Positions 1 to 9,204 of a DNA stretch of 64,000 nucleotides are shown piece by piece. Positions within the stretch are counted from its first letter, which is position 1, and each line of letters opens with the position of its first letter. A program made the position numbers and the translations under genes. Origin of the DNA: Nocardiopsis endophytica (lineage in GTDB: Bacteria; Actinomycetota; Actinomycetes; Streptosporangiales; Streptosporangiaceae); the NCBI RefSeq assembly GCF_027706725.1, contig NZ_JAQFWQ010000016.1:1-64000 (forward strand), read 5' to 3'. The notes below the pieces were generated by a model that was not told the origin of the DNA, ran no database searches, and worked only from the letters and a program-made list of their open reading frames with translations.

Positions 1-53
1 GGGGAAGTCGGGCTTATCGTGTCCGGTTCAACCCCGAGTTCCCCGAGATCAAC
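1..53. repeat. Palindromic intergenic repeat, left part cut by window edge
   Basis: The segment ends in CCCCGAGATCAAC (41-53), the core of a dispersed palindrome seen again at 8933, 35993 and 54464. Bases 1-15 and 34-48 pair as an imperfect inverted repeat (two mismatches). The outer GTTGATCTC half expected to the left would lie outside the window. Confidence 0.6.
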
Positions 54-81
54 GCCGAGCGCCGGACCGCGAGAGACCCGC

Positions 82-96
82 CCCCGGCGGCCGGGG
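82..96 (-). terminator. Small GC hairpin downstream of the TPR-like gene
   Basis: CCCCGG and CCGGGG arms with a CGG loop lie 30 bases past the stop codon of the minus-strand gene ending at 128. There is no T tract, so this is a weak terminator candidate. Confidence 0.35.
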
Positions 97-127
97 CCCG
101 GTAACCGCCGTCGCCGCACCCCTGCGT

Positions 128-1597
128 TCAGGGCTTCGCGGGGGACGCCTCCGTCAGGGTGCGGACCAGGGTGCGCACGCCTGCGGTGTCGTTGTCGTGG
201 AGCAGCGTCTCCAACAGTGAGAGCGCCGCCTTCTGGTCCCCCGGTTCGCGGCGGACGTGGTGCCACTGGGGCTCGGCCGCCGTGTCGCTCAGCATGAGGG
301 TCCGGCCCACCTGGCCCAGCGCGTTCAGCAGCGCGGTGTCCTCGGGGCGGCGGGCGCGCGCCGCGACCACCAGGTCGGCCTGGCGCTCGGGGTCCACCGA
401 CGCGCGCGGCTCCTTGCGCAGCTCGTCCAGGAGGTCCTCCGGCTCGGTGGGCAGCACCACCGCGGGGACCGCCCTGACCATCGCGTGCGCCTCTTCGAGG
501 TCGTTCTCCAGGTCCTGGGCCCTGCGCACGCGCACCAGCGCGCGCTGGGCGCGGCGGATCGCGCAGTCGGCGACCCAGCGGGCGTCGCGGGCCGCCGCCA
601 GGCGCGCGGCGGCCATGGACATCTGGGCGCACGGACGGTGCGCGCCGACCCGCTCGGCGTACCGGGACCACGACGTCAGGGCCACCCCGACGCGCCAGTC
701 GTTGCGCAGCTCGCCCAGCGCCACCAGGTCCTCGGCCGCGTCCACCCACGCCTTGCGCAGGCGCGGGTTGGCGTCGGCCTCGCCCGTCTCGGGCAGGGCC
801 TCGCGCGCCTCCTCCGGGGGCTTGAGGCCCGAGCGCGCCAGCCAGGCCAGCAGCCGGGCCCGCTCGAAGCGCAGGCGGCGGGCCGCCGCCGAGCGCGGCA
901 CCCCGACCGGGACCGCCCGCAGCGCGCCCTCCTCCAGCCGGTCCACGGTGAGCAGGGCGTCGGTGTAGCGCTCCTGGTAACGCAGGGCGCGCACATAGGC
1001 GAACCCGTACTCCATGCCGACCTCGGCCCCGGCCTCGCGGATCTCGGCGGCGCGCAGGTCCAGCTCGCGCACGGCCTCGTCGGGCCGCTCGTCGTCGATA
1101 AGCATGTCGGCGTGCGCCACGACCAGCGCCTCCCAGGCGGGGAGCCCCGGGCCGCCGTGCGTCATGGCCTCGGCGAGCAGCGCGGTGCGGTCGACGGTGC
1201 GGCCCGGGCCGTCGATGTTGGCGTAGCAGTCCAGGACGTTCTGCGCCGCGCAGGCGGCCGGGCCGCAGGCGCCGCCGTCCTCGTCCTCCTCATCGCCGTC
1301 CTCGCCGTGCGCGGCGCGCAGAGCGCCCTCGACCAGGTCGAGCGCGGCGGTCCCCTCACCCCGGTGGCCCACCCGCGCGGCCGCACCCCAGTGGTTCAGG
1401 TATCCCTCGGTCCACGGGGGGAGTGCGTCGGCGCCGTCCCGCACGGCGCGCAGCGCCGACGGCAGCAGGCCGCGGATCCGCCCCACCTCCCCTTCGGCCG
1501 CCAACTGCGGCAGCCGCGCCACGGCGTCGGCGGTCTCCGCGTGCCCCTCCTCGCGGAGGCGCCGCGACGTCTCGGCGACCCAGGTCCACAGCGTCAC
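128..1597 (-). CDS. Helical-repeat (TPR-like) protein of unknown function
   Basis: This encodes 489 residues, almost entirely alpha-helical in appearance, rich in Ala, Arg, Leu and Glu. The helix-turn-helix pairs resemble degenerate tetratricopeptide repeats. I see no catalytic motif, signal peptide or membrane segment, so a cytoplasmic scaffold role is the safest description. The open frame runs up to 2005, but the upstream part overlaps the divergent gene at 1770. The GTG at 1597 is preceded by GGGAG at a good distance and begins VTLWTWVAETSRRLREEG, a natural helical start. It is transcribed divergently from the 115-residue gene. The function is unknown; the repeat assignment is by eye. Confidence 0.75.
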   Translation of the reverse strand: MTLWTWVAETSRRLREEGHAETADAVARLPQLAAEGEVGRIRGLLPSALRAVRDGADALPPWTEGYLNHWGAAARVGHRGEGTAALDLVEGALRAAHGEDGDEEDEDGGACGPAACAAQNVLDCYANIDGPGRTVDRTALLAEAMTHGGPGLPAWEALVVAHADMLIDDERPDEAVRELDLRAAEIREAGAEVGMEYGFAYVRALRYQERYTDALLTVDRLEEGALRAVPVGVPRSAAARRLRFERARLLAWLARSGLKPPEEAREALPETGEADANPRLRKAWVDAAEDLVALGELRNDWRVGVALTSWSRYAERVGAHRPCAQMSMAAARLAAARDARWVADCAIRRAQRALVRVRRAQDLENDLEEAHAMVRAVPAVVLPTEPEDLLDELRKEPRASVDPERQADLVVAARARRPEDTALLNALGQVGRTLMLSDTAAEPQWHHVRREPGDQKAALSLLETLLHDNDTAGVRTLVRTLTEASPAKP

Positions 1598-1769
1598 GCC
1601 ACACTCTCCCTCGCGTCCGTGCGCACCGACCGTAGCAGCGCGATCACTCCCGCATACCCTGAACGCCGAAAACCGCCTGGCCGCAGGTGGATAGACTCGG
1701 TGGCACATTCCCCACCGCACACCACGACCAGCACACACCGGCGGAACGGCGACGGGAGCGCACACGCAC

Positions 1770-2117
1770 ATGGGATGGCGAGACCGGTTCGGACTGCGCA
1801 GAGCCCGCAAGCGGGGCAAGGCCCGCTTCGACCGAGCCGCCGAGGACTCCGACATCAAGACCCTGATCGACTTCGCGAAGTCCCGTACCGGTGTGGAGTT
1901 CTTCGTGGAGCCGGAGACGTTCGCGACCTCCACCACGGCCGTGGCGGTCGCCCACGACGGGGAGTGGACCCGGCGGCGGGTCGGGTCGCCCGACGTCATC
2001 CGCAAGGTCGCGCGCGACCTGGCCGCCCCCGTCTACGATGTGCAGATCGTCGGGTACCCCAAGCGGATGCGCGAGTGGACCGAGCGCAACAAGCGCGGCC
2101 TGTCCCTCGACGACTGA
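1770..2117 (+). CDS. Conserved actinobacterial small protein, function unknown
   Basis: This 115-residue protein starts with a basic helix (GWRDRFGLRRARKRGK) followed by a mixed alpha/beta body with the segments GVEFFVEPETFATSTT and VYDVQIVGYPKRMREW. It has no signal peptide or membrane segment. Proteins of this size and style are common as conserved hypotheticals in actinomycetes; I recognise no enzymatic motif. GGGAG lies about 10 bases before the ATG. It is divergent from the TPR-like gene and about 100 bases ahead of the permease gene, so it may be co-transcribed with the latter. Confidence 0.75.
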   Translation: MGWRDRFGLRRARKRGKARFDRAAEDSDIKTLIDFAKSRTGVEFFVEPETFATSTTAVAVAHDGEWTRRRVGSPDVIRKVARDLAAPVYDVQIVGYPKRMREWTERNKRGLSLDD

Positions 2118-2220
2118 CCCCCCGCCCCCGGGCCGTCCCCTCCGGTCCCCCGACACCGCCGCCGCCCGCCCCGGGCCGCGGCACCACGGCGAGCAGAGCA
2201 GAGATGGCGATTCCACCCCG

Positions 2221-3483
2221 ATGACCGACTCCGACAAGGGCGGCATGCCCGCGTGGCTGCCGCGCGCGATGTTCCTGGCGGTCATGACGGTCATCGGCGT
2301 CGCGGTGGCGGGCTGGCTCTTCCTCCAGCTGCGCGGGCTGCTCGTGCTGCTGCTGATCTCCCTGTTCCTGGCGCTGGCCCTGGAGCCGGCGGTGAACTGG
2401 CTGCAGAGGCACCGCTGGCCGCGCGGGCTGGCGACCGGCGCGGTGATGCTGGCGGCGCTGGGCGCTCTGGTGGCGTTCCTGTCGGTGCTCGGATCGATGC
2501 TGGTGGGCCAGGTACTGGAGTTCGCCGCGCAGATCCCCGCGATGAGCCGCGCCCTGCTGAGCTGGGTCAACACCACCTTCAACGCCGACTTCGAGCCGGA
2601 GCTGCTGCTGGCCGAGGTGACCGACGTCAGCGGCCAGCTCAACCGGTGGGCCTCCAGCGCCGCCGAGAACGCCTGGGGCGCGGGGACCGCCCTGCTGACG
2701 CTGCTGTTCAACGGCCTGGCGGTGGCGCTGTTCACCTACTACCTGACCGCCGACGGCCCGCGCTTCCGGCGGACCCTGTGCTCGGTGCTGCCCCCGCGCA
2801 CGCAGCGGGAGGTGCTGCGCGCCTGGGAGATCGCGATCGACAAGACCGGCGGCTACATCTACTCCAGGGCGCTGCTGGCGCTGGTCTCCACGCTGGCGCA
2901 CTTCGCGGCGCTGATGGTGCTGGACGTGGACTACGCCTTCGCGCTGGCGCTGTGGGTGGGGGTGCTCTCCCAGTTCATCCCGACCGTGGGCACCTACATC
3001 GGCGGGGCGCTGCCGGTGGTGGTCGCGCTGATCGGCGGCGTGTGGCCGGCGGTGTGGATGCTCCTGTTCATCACCGTCTACCAGCAGTTCGAGAACTACG
3101 TGCTGCAGCCGCGCATCACCGCCCGGACCCTGGACATGCACCCGGCGGTGGCGTTCGGCGCGGTGCTGGCGGGTGCGGCGGTGCTGGGCGCCCCGGGCGC
3201 CCTGCTGGCGCTGCCCGCGGGGGCGAGCCTGCAGGCGTTCCTGAGCGTGTACATCCGGCGCTATGAAGTGGCCGGGCACCCGCTGCTGGACGGTCCGGAG
3301 GACGAGCGCGCCGCCCGTGGAGGCGGGGACGGGGCCGCCGGGGAGGACCCCTCCGGAGCCCGCGGCGCCGAACCTCCGGGAGGGGCCGAACCTCCGGACG
3401 GGGATGACGGCGGGCCGCCGGGCGGGCCCGAAGAGCGCCCCGCCGAGCCCGCGGAAAAGGCCGAAAAGGGCCGGGAGAGCTGA
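2221..3483 (+). CDS. AI-2E family (PerM-like) membrane transporter
   Basis: This is a 420-residue polytopic membrane protein of the AI-2E/PerM exporter family. The N-terminal hydrophobic pair (about residues 14-60), a soluble helical section (about 95-165) and the C-terminal membrane bundle (about 165-350) follow the family plan. The segment SQFIPTVGTYIGGALP, with its conserved proline-glycine pattern, is the most family-specific stretch. The last 70 residues form an acidic, Pro/Gly/Glu-rich tail probably lying in the cytoplasm. The ATG at 2221 starts MTDSDKGGMPAWLP just before the first membrane segment; no strong ribosome site is visible. Family members export diverse solutes, so the substrate cannot be inferred. 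Confidence 0.85.
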   Translation: MTDSDKGGMPAWLPRAMFLAVMTVIGVAVAGWLFLQLRGLLVLLLISLFLALALEPAVNWLQRHRWPRGLATGAVMLAALGALVAFLSVLGSMLVGQVLEFAAQIPAMSRALLSWVNTTFNADFEPELLLAEVTDVSGQLNRWASSAAENAWGAGTALLTLLFNGLAVALFTYYLTADGPRFRRTLCSVLPPRTQREVLRAWEIAIDKTGGYIYSRALLALVSTLAHFAALMVLDVDYAFALALWVGVLSQFIPTVGTYIGGALPVVVALIGGVWPAVWMLLFITVYQQFENYVLQPRITARTLDMHPAVAFGAVLAGAAVLGAPGALLALPAGASLQAFLSVYIRRYEVAGHPLLDGPEDERAARGGGDGAAGEDPSGARGAEPPGGAEPPDGDDGGPPGGPEERPAEPAEKAEKGRES

Positions 3484-3512
3484 CGGTAAACCTGAGAATG
3501 CTGGGAAAACGG

Positions 3513-3531
3513 CCGCGGCCGGGCCCCGCGG
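3513..3531 (+). terminator. GC-rich hairpin after the AI-2E transporter gene
   Basis: Two CCGCGG arms (3513-3518 and 3526-3531) flank a 7-base loop 30 bases past the stop codon. The lack of a T run leaves its strength uncertain. Confidence 0.4.
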
Positions 3532-3696
3532 GCGGACAGCGGGCGCGGAGACATCGCAGGTGAAGGTCGGGGCGATTCGGGCGATCCATCACTCTTTGGT
3601 CATTGATCGGCACAAGTTTGACGGAACTCCTTCGGAGAACCGGTTCCCTAACGGTGCGCTCCCATCGCATACTCGCCGTGGGAGGGGGACTGAAGG

Positions 3697-4224
3697 ATGA
3701 AGCAGGATCTCACGGCCCTGTGCTGCGAATGCGGCCGTATCCGCACCGTCAGCGACAGGCAGGGCACGGGTGAGGCGCAGTCCGCCCACGGGGTCGCCCG
3801 GTGCGTGGTACGTCGGCTGTGCGGCACCTGCGGGCGCCGCACCGACCACGCCTACCTGCGCGACGACAGCGACCGCGACGAGCTGGAGGAGGCCCTCCAA
3901 CTCGACGAGGCGATGGCCGCCGAGGCGCTGGAGGAGGAGATCGAGCAGCTCCGCCAGTGCGACGTCGAGATCGGCCACGCCCCGGTGCCGGCCATCTGGG
4001 ACGGCCAGCCGGTGGGGATGGTCACCCAGCGGCTGTCGGACCGGGCCTACTCGGTGGTGCTCGACCCGGAGTCGGCGGTGACCGCCCGGCTCAAACTGAT
4101 CGACCTGGTCTGGAACGAGCTGGCGATCGGGGGGCACGAGGACCGCTGGCACATCCAGTCCTCCGAGGACGGGAGCAGCCCGGAGTACGCGGTGCGCCTG
4201 TTCGGCTACCGGGTCCGCCGCTGA
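3697..4224 (+). CDS. Zinc-ribbon-like hypothetical protein
   Basis: The 175-residue product begins with a probable zinc-binding knot: CCECG at residues 9-13 and CGTCG at 42-46. A charged helix (about 58-90) and a C-terminal alpha/beta domain follow (segments PAIWDGQPVG, AYSVVLDPES, AVRLFGYRVRR). There is no membrane segment. The ATG is preceded by purine-rich GGAGGGGGACTGAAGG. I do not recognise the family beyond its actinobacterial style, and no function is assigned. It is convergent with dinG, separated by a shared hairpin. Confidence 0.75.
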   Translation: MKQDLTALCCECGRIRTVSDRQGTGEAQSAHGVARCVVRRLCGTCGRRTDHAYLRDDSDRDELEEALQLDEAMAAEALEEEIEQLRQCDVEIGHAPVPAIWDGQPVGMVTQRLSDRAYSVVLDPESAVTARLKLIDLVWNELAIGGHEDRWHIQSSEDGSSPEYAVRLFGYRVRR

Positions 4225-4252
4225 GCGGCCGCCCCTGAGCCGCCGCGGCCGC
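4225..4252. terminator. Bidirectional hairpin between convergent genes
   Basis: Two copies of the self-complementary GCGGCCGC (4225-4232 and 4245-4252) can pair across a 12-base loop. The hairpin lies exactly in the 30-base gap between the zinc-ribbon gene and dinG, which converge. Confidence 0.55.
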
Positions 4253-4254
4253 CC

Positions 4255-6303
4255 TCACCCCTTCCCGACCGCCGCGGGGGCCGCCGCGTCCAGGCGCTTG
4301 AGCGCCGCCCGCGCCACCTCCGGGTCGCTCGTCCCCCAGTACGGCGGCAGGCTCGACCGCAGGAACCCGCCGTAGCGGGCCGTGGCCAGGCGCGGGTCCA
4401 GCACGGCCACCACGCCGCGGTCGTCCACCGACCGCAGCAGGCGCCCGGTGCCCTGGGCCAGCAGCAGCGCGGCGTGCGTCGCCGCCACCGCCATGAACCC
4501 GTTGCCGCCGTGCGCGCCGACCGCGCGCTGGCGGGCCGAGGACAGCGGGTCGTCCGGGCGCGGGAACGGGATCCGGTCCACGATCACCAGCTGCAGCGAC
4601 GGCCCCGGGACGTCCACCCCCTGCCACAGCGACAGGGTCCCGAACAGGCAGGCCCGCGCGTCGTCGGCGAACCGCTCCACCAGGCGGCCGGTGGAGTCCT
4701 CCCCCTGGCACAGCACGGGCAGGTCGAGCCGCTCGCGCATCTCCTCGGATGCCTGCTCGGCCGCCCGCATGGACGAGAACAGGCCGAGCGTGCGGCCGCC
4801 GGCAGCCTCGATGAGCCCGGCGATCTCCTCCAGGTAGCGCTCGTCGAGCCCGTCCCGGCCCGGCTGGGGCAGGTGCTTGGCGACGTACAGGATGCCGCTG
4901 CGGGCGTGGTCGAAGGGGGAGCCGACGTCCAGGGCGCGCCAGCGCGGCTCCCCGTCGGCGCTGTCGGGGTCCGGCGCGAGGCCGGGGTCGGGCACGTCGT
5001 CCTTGAGCACGATCTCCCGCCCCAGGCCCCACTGGCCGGCGAGGGCGTCGAAGGTGCCGCCCAGGGCCAGCGTCGCCGAGGTCAGCACGGCCGTCCGGTC
5101 GCCGAAGAGCTTGTCCCGCAGCAGCCCGCCGACCCCGAGCGGGGCCACGTGCAGGCTGGGCGCGGTGCGCGGCCCCTTGGCCAGCCACACCACCGAGGTG
5201 CGCTCGCGCAGCGGGGGCTCCACCGACTCCAGGATGCGCTCGGCGGCGTCGTGCACCTCCTCCAGGGCGGCCAGGGCCCGGCGCCGGGAGGCGGTGCCCT
5301 CGGGGTCGTCCTCGCCGCCGGTCTTGACGCCCTTGACCGCGGTGAGGCAGGCGTGCGCGGCGTCGCGGACCACGGCGACCGCCCCGGCCAGGCCCTCGTC
5401 GAGCTGGTCCAGGCGGCCCGGCTCCACGTCGGCGACCATCAGCCCGAGGCCGTCGGCGGCCTCCTCCAGGCGCTCGGTGGTGTCCGGCTCCACCAGCCGG
5501 GCGGCGCGCTTGGCGGCGGCGGTCACCGCCCGGTCCCCCAGCTGGGCGGCGGCGACCGAGGTGACCCGGTCGACCAGCTCGTGCGCCTCGTCGACGACGA
5601 GCACGGCGTGCTCGGGCAGGATGTGGCGGCCCTGCATGGCGTCGATGGCCAGCAGCGCGTGGTTGGTGACGACGACGTCGGCCGAGGCGGCGTCCTCGCG
5701 GGCGAGCTCGGCGAAGCACTCCTGGTTGAAGGGGCAGGCGGTGCCGATGCACTCGTTGCCCGCGACCGACACCTGCCGCCAGGCGAGGTCGCCCACGCCG
5801 GGGTCGAGGTCGTCCCGGTCGCCGGTGGAGGTCTCCTCCGCCCACTCGTGCAGGCGCTTGACCTGGCGGCCCACGGCCGACAGCCGGCGGGGGTCGAACA
5901 GCTCGGCGCCGTCGTCCGCGTCGTCCCCGGAGCCGTCGAGCTTGTGCCGGCACAGGTAGTTGCCGCGGCCCTTGAGGATGGCGAAGGTCGGCTCGCGGCC
6001 CAGGCTCGGCGCCAGGGCCCCGGCCAGGCGGGGCAGGTCGCGCTCGATGAGCTGGCGCTGCAGGGCGAGGGTGGCGGTGGAGACCACCACAGTGGTGTCC
6101 TCGGCCACGGCGTGCCGGATCGCGGGGACGAGGTAGCCCAGCGACTTTCCGGTGCCCGTGCCCGCCTGGACGACCAGGTGCTCGCTGTCGCCGATGGCGG
6201 AGGCGACCGCCCGCGCCATGCGGGCCTGGCCCTCGCGGTGGGAGCCGCCGAGGGCGTCGACGGCGGCCTGGAGCAGGGTCGGGACGTCGGGGAGTTCTGG
6301 CAC
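4255..6303 (-). CDS. dinG: ATP-dependent DNA helicase, DinG/XPD-like
   Basis: This 682-residue superfamily 2 helicase carries Walker A AGTGTGKS (47-54), motif Ia STATLALQRQL, the Walker B DEAH box (238-241), and a C-terminal helicase half with FGTLSLWQGVDVPG and QGTGRLLRS. Four cysteines, C118, C185, C190 and C196, sit between Walker A and the DEAH box in the pattern that holds the 4Fe-4S cluster of DinG and XPD. DinG-type enzymes unwind 5' to 3' and remove R-loops and replication blocks. Translation starts at a GTG; a TACTGT hexamer ends seven bases upstream, which suggests a leaderless transcript. It converges on the zinc-ribbon gene. Confidence 0.93.
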   Translation of the reverse strand: MPELPDVPTLLQAAVDALGGSHREGQARMARAVASAIGDSEHLVVQAGTGTGKSLGYLVPAIRHAVAEDTTVVVSTATLALQRQLIERDLPRLAGALAPSLGREPTFAILKGRGNYLCRHKLDGSGDDADDGAELFDPRRLSAVGRQVKRLHEWAEETSTGDRDDLDPGVGDLAWRQVSVAGNECIGTACPFNQECFAELAREDAASADVVVTNHALLAIDAMQGRHILPEHAVLVVDEAHELVDRVTSVAAAQLGDRAVTAAAKRAARLVEPDTTERLEEAADGLGLMVADVEPGRLDQLDEGLAGAVAVVRDAAHACLTAVKGVKTGGEDDPEGTASRRRALAALEEVHDAAERILESVEPPLRERTSVVWLAKGPRTAPSLHVAPLGVGGLLRDKLFGDRTAVLTSATLALGGTFDALAGQWGLGREIVLKDDVPDPGLAPDPDSADGEPRWRALDVGSPFDHARSGILYVAKHLPQPGRDGLDERYLEEIAGLIEAAGGRTLGLFSSMRAAEQASEEMRERLDLPVLCQGEDSTGRLVERFADDARACLFGTLSLWQGVDVPGPSLQLVIVDRIPFPRPDDPLSSARQRAVGAHGGNGFMAVAATHAALLLAQGTGRLLRSVDDRGVVAVLDPRLATARYGGFLRSSLPPYWGTSDPEVARAALKRLDAAAPAAVGKG

Positions 6304-6427
6304 GCATGCGACAGTACCGCGCCCCGGTGACGCCTGCGGCCGTTGTCGCGGGCCGGTGGACGGCGGCCCCTGCGGCCTCGCGCCGCCCTCCGGCGCGAGG
6401 CCCCTGCCCGGCTCGGGCGTGCCCGGA

Positions 6428-7219
6428 TCAGGCCTGCTCGACCGTCGTCTCCAGCTCGTCGTGCAGGAAGCAGTAGTGGTCGCGGATGTCGTGCCCGTCC
6501 TTGAGCGGCACCGTGTAGCTCCACGCGGCGTCGGCCAGCTCCCCGGCGCCGGTGCGCAGGTTCCAGTAGCGCGCCTGCCCCTTGTACGGGCAGTAGGTGG
6601 TGGTCTCGCTCGGCACCAGCAGGTCCCGGCGCACGTCGTCCGGCGGGATGTAGTAGCGGTTCGGCAGGCCGGTCTCGGAGACGATCTTGGGCTTGCTCGT
6701 GAGCGCCACCACCTGGTCGCCGTGGCGGACCCGCACCAGGGTCGACGACATGCGGGCGTCGACCCGGTGGAAGGGGTCGCGCAGGTGGCCGTGGACCTCC
6801 TCCTCTTCGTCCATCCAGGAGTCGGCTGCCTCCCAGTACATGGCGCTGAGGCCGCGCAGCCACCGCGCCCCGGGGAGCGGGTCGGTGTAGGACCACACGG
6901 CGTCCGGCACCGTTCGGTCGCCCGCCTTCAGGTGCCAGTAGGAGGCGTCCCCCTTGAACGGGCAGTGGGTGGTGGTCTCGCTCGGCGTCAGGCGGGCGGC
7001 CGGGATGTCCTCGGTCGGCACGTAGAGCTGCGGGAGCAGGCCGGTCTCGTGGACCAGGTAGCCGCGCCCGGAGTCCAGGACCGTGCCTCCTGCGAGCCGC
7101 GCCCGGACCCTGCGCGGGAACGGCTGCATGAAGAGCGCGTGGTGCGGCGACTCGATCGTGTAGTTGACGGTGTCCGGCGGATGCTTGCTGAGCGGACCAC
7201 CGCCGAGGGTCAGGGACAT
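6428..7219 (-). CDS. Two-domain DUF427 protein
   Basis: The 263-residue protein contains two tandem copies of the DUF427 domain. Each has the hallmark CPxKGxAxYW-type signature: CPFKGDASYW near residue 86 and CPYKGQARYW near 211, each preceded by PSETTT. Each domain folds as a small beta-rich unit in known family members; the biochemical function is not established. GGGAGGAG lies upstream of the ATG at 7219. There is no signal peptide, so it should be cytoplasmic. Its neighbours, the dinG helicase and an MFS transporter, give no pathway context. Confidence 0.88.
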   Translation of the reverse strand: MSLTLGGGPLSKHPPDTVNYTIESPHHALFMQPFPRRVRARLAGGTVLDSGRGYLVHETGLLPQLYVPTEDIPAARLTPSETTTHCPFKGDASYWHLKAGDRTVPDAVWSYTDPLPGARWLRGLSAMYWEAADSWMDEEEEVHGHLRDPFHRVDARMSSTLVRVRHGDQVVALTSKPKIVSETGLPNRYYIPPDDVRRDLLVPSETTTYCPYKGQARYWNLRTGAGELADAAWSYTVPLKDGHDIRDHYCFLHDELETTVEQA

Positions 7220-7283
7220 CGCGGTCTCCTCCCTACCGGTGTCTCGGCCATCGGCGGTGGTTATGCCCAGGTCGGACCGGGTT

Positions 7284-8681
7284 CTACCGGTCGGCCGATT
7301 CGGCGGCGGCGCGGGCGGCGAGCCGCTCGGCGTCGCGTTCGGGGCGGGTGAAGGCGATCGCGACCGCGCCGCACACCAGGGTGAGGGCGCCCCAGAAGAG
7401 CAGGCCGTTGTCGAGCCCGGCGGCCTCGGTGGCGCCGGCGTCGGCGAACAGGCCGGTGACGAAGGGGCCGATGACCCCGGCCAGGCCGTAGAGGGCGGCG
7501 TAGGTGCCCAGGACCCCGGCGCGGCGGCGGGTCGGGGTGATCTGCCCGATCACCGTGCTGCCGACGGGGAAGGAGATGAGCACCAGGGCGGCGAGGATCG
7601 AGACGGCGAGCTTCAGCGGCAGGCCGGGGAGCAGCACGAACGCGATCATGCAGGCGCCGGCGAACAGGACGCAGGCGCCGCCGAGGACGCCGCGGGCGAC
7701 CCGGCCGGAGTGGCCGCGGGCCATCATCGTCTTGATGACGAAGGCCAGCGCGACGTAGACGCAGAGCATCGTGAACAGCTGGCCGACGACGATGTAGAGG
7801 CTGGTCTCGTGCTCGGTGAGGCCGAGGACGTTCTGGACGTACAGCGGCATGAAGGCCAGCTTGACGGAGATCGACCAGTTCCCGGCGAAGGCCGCGAGGG
7901 AGACGGCGATGAAGGTGGGCGTGGTGACGATCCGCCAGAAGCCGGGGTCGGGTCCGGGTTCGGCGGCGGAGGCCGGAGCGGCGCCGCGACCGGCGTCTGG
8001 GCCCCGCTCGGCACCGGCGCCGGCGGAGTCCCCTCCCCGCTTCCCCGCGCGCCTCCGCCGGTCGCTCAGCGGCCCCTCCCTGCCGATGAAGAGCCAGACC
8101 GCGCACCAGAGGATGCTCGCCGCGCCGGAGACGATGAAGGCCATGCGCCAGCCGTGGTCGACGATCAGCCAGGTGAGCACCGGGGCGCCGACCATCACGC
8201 CGAGCGATCCCCCGGCCGACAGCAGGGAGCTGGCCAGGCTGCGGTCGCTCTCCTTGAGCCAGGTGAAGGAGGCGTGGTTGACCAGGCCGTAGGTGGGCCC
8301 TTCGGAGGCGCCGAGCAGGAGCCGGGCGAAGATGATCATCCCCAGGCCCGCCGCGGCGACCATGGAGAACTGGGACAGGCCCCACAGCACGGCGATGCCG
8401 CCCAGCAGCCAGGTGGTGGAGGTCCGGTCGGCGAGGAAGCCCACGCCCAGGGTGGCGATGAAGAAGGGGATGTAGAAGACGCTGTTGGCGAGCCCGAACT
8501 GGGTGGCGGTCAGGTCGAACTCGTCGATGATCGGGTTGGCGGCGAGGCCGAAGGCGAGCTTGTCGGCGTAGTTCAGGCCCATCAGGACGACCAGCATCCC
8601 GACGATGACCCAGGCCCGGACCGAGCCGGGCGTGTCCGTACGGCCGGGGGCCGCGGGCGGACGGGGAGCGCGTACTGCCAT
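7284..8681 (-). CDS. Major facilitator superfamily transporter
   Basis: The 465-residue protein has about 12 predicted membrane segments in two bundles, with a cytoplasmic Arg/Gly-rich linker (about 195-235, RRRAGKRGGDSAGAGA). The loop between segments 2 and 3 reads GFLADRTSTTWLLGG, a recognisable form of the MFS GxLaDrxGrr motif. The opening VGMLVVLMGLNYADKLAFG resembles the anion/cation symporter (ACS) branch, which imports organic acids; the substrate is an inference. I chose the ATG at 8681 because AGAAAGG precedes it; the open frame extends to a GTG at 8720 that overlaps the candidate operator. Confidence 0.85.
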   Translation of the reverse strand: MAVRAPRPPAAPGRTDTPGSVRAWVIVGMLVVLMGLNYADKLAFGLAANPIIDEFDLTATQFGLANSVFYIPFFIATLGVGFLADRTSTTWLLGGIAVLWGLSQFSMVAAAGLGMIIFARLLLGASEGPTYGLVNHASFTWLKESDRSLASSLLSAGGSLGVMVGAPVLTWLIVDHGWRMAFIVSGAASILWCAVWLFIGREGPLSDRRRRAGKRGGDSAGAGAERGPDAGRGAAPASAAEPGPDPGFWRIVTTPTFIAVSLAAFAGNWSISVKLAFMPLYVQNVLGLTEHETSLYIVVGQLFTMLCVYVALAFVIKTMMARGHSGRVARGVLGGACVLFAGACMIAFVLLPGLPLKLAVSILAALVLISFPVGSTVIGQITPTRRRAGVLGTYAALYGLAGVIGPFVTGLFADAGATEAAGLDNGLLFWGALTLVCGAVAIAFTRPERDAERLAARAAAESADR

Positions 8682-8714
8682 CAGGGGGACCGGCCTTTCT
8701 CGCTCCGAGATTCC

Positions 8715-8730
8715 TAACACCGTTCGGTTA
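8715..8730. promoter_or_regulatory. Candidate operator upstream of the MFS gene
   Basis: TAAC (8715-8718) and GTTA (8727-8730) are complementary and flank ACCGTTCG, with a nested ACCG/CGGT pair. Such TAAC...GTTA palindromes are typical of TetR-family sites, but no TetR gene lies nearby. Confidence 0.3.
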
Positions 8731-9204
8731 GAGTGGCGCCCGTCACACTAACCGGGGACCCACCCCCGTCACAAGGGACGACTCAGAACAAACGCCCCCC
8801 AAGACCCCGAACCAGCCCACGTCCACCCAGGTCAAAGGGGGGAAACGAAGGAATCCCCCGGACACGGCGCGAACACGCTCGGCGACCGGACCGCGTCCGC
8901 TGGAGTGCACTGAAACCCCGGCAGGGGTGATCCCCCGAGATCAACGGGGAGGGGGCACCGGGGGTGCAGGCGTCACGGGCGCGGGCGACCGTGCACCCGC
9001 TCGACCGCGTCGCCGCCCGCACCACCAGAGGCCCGCCGCCCGGCCGGCAGGGCCGGGGAACCGCCCCGCTTCCGCCGTCGCCGCCATCGACGGTGGCCAC
9101 GCACACGCCAGGCGCCCGACAGCGCTACCGAAAGGGCTGTTGCCCCCGTCGTCGCCGCCCTGCACGCCGCACCCGACAGCCCGGCGGCCGCCCGGGGCCC
9201 GGCG
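8731..9204. other. Intergenic region without a convincing gene
   Basis: This 470-base stretch separates the MFS gene start from the end of the wall-anchored protein gene. It contains one solo copy of the CCCCGAGATCAAC core (8933-8945) with no matching second arm. Short open frames on both strands have no ribosome sites or protein-like composition. Confidence 0.5.
8933..8945. repeat. Solo half of the dispersed palindrome
   Basis: CCCCGAGATCAAC matches the right-arm core of the elements at 1, 35993 and 54464. No GTTGATCTCGGGG partner is found within 100 bases, so this is a half element or a chance match. Confidence 0.4.

Noticed and set aside
4474-6330. 618-codon frame antisense to dinG
   Set aside because: Shadow frame; the helicase frame has Walker motifs and Fe-S cysteines.
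8733-9200. Short open frames in the gap after the MFS gene
   Set aside because: Several overlapping frames on both strands with Arg/Pro-rich composition and no start signals.
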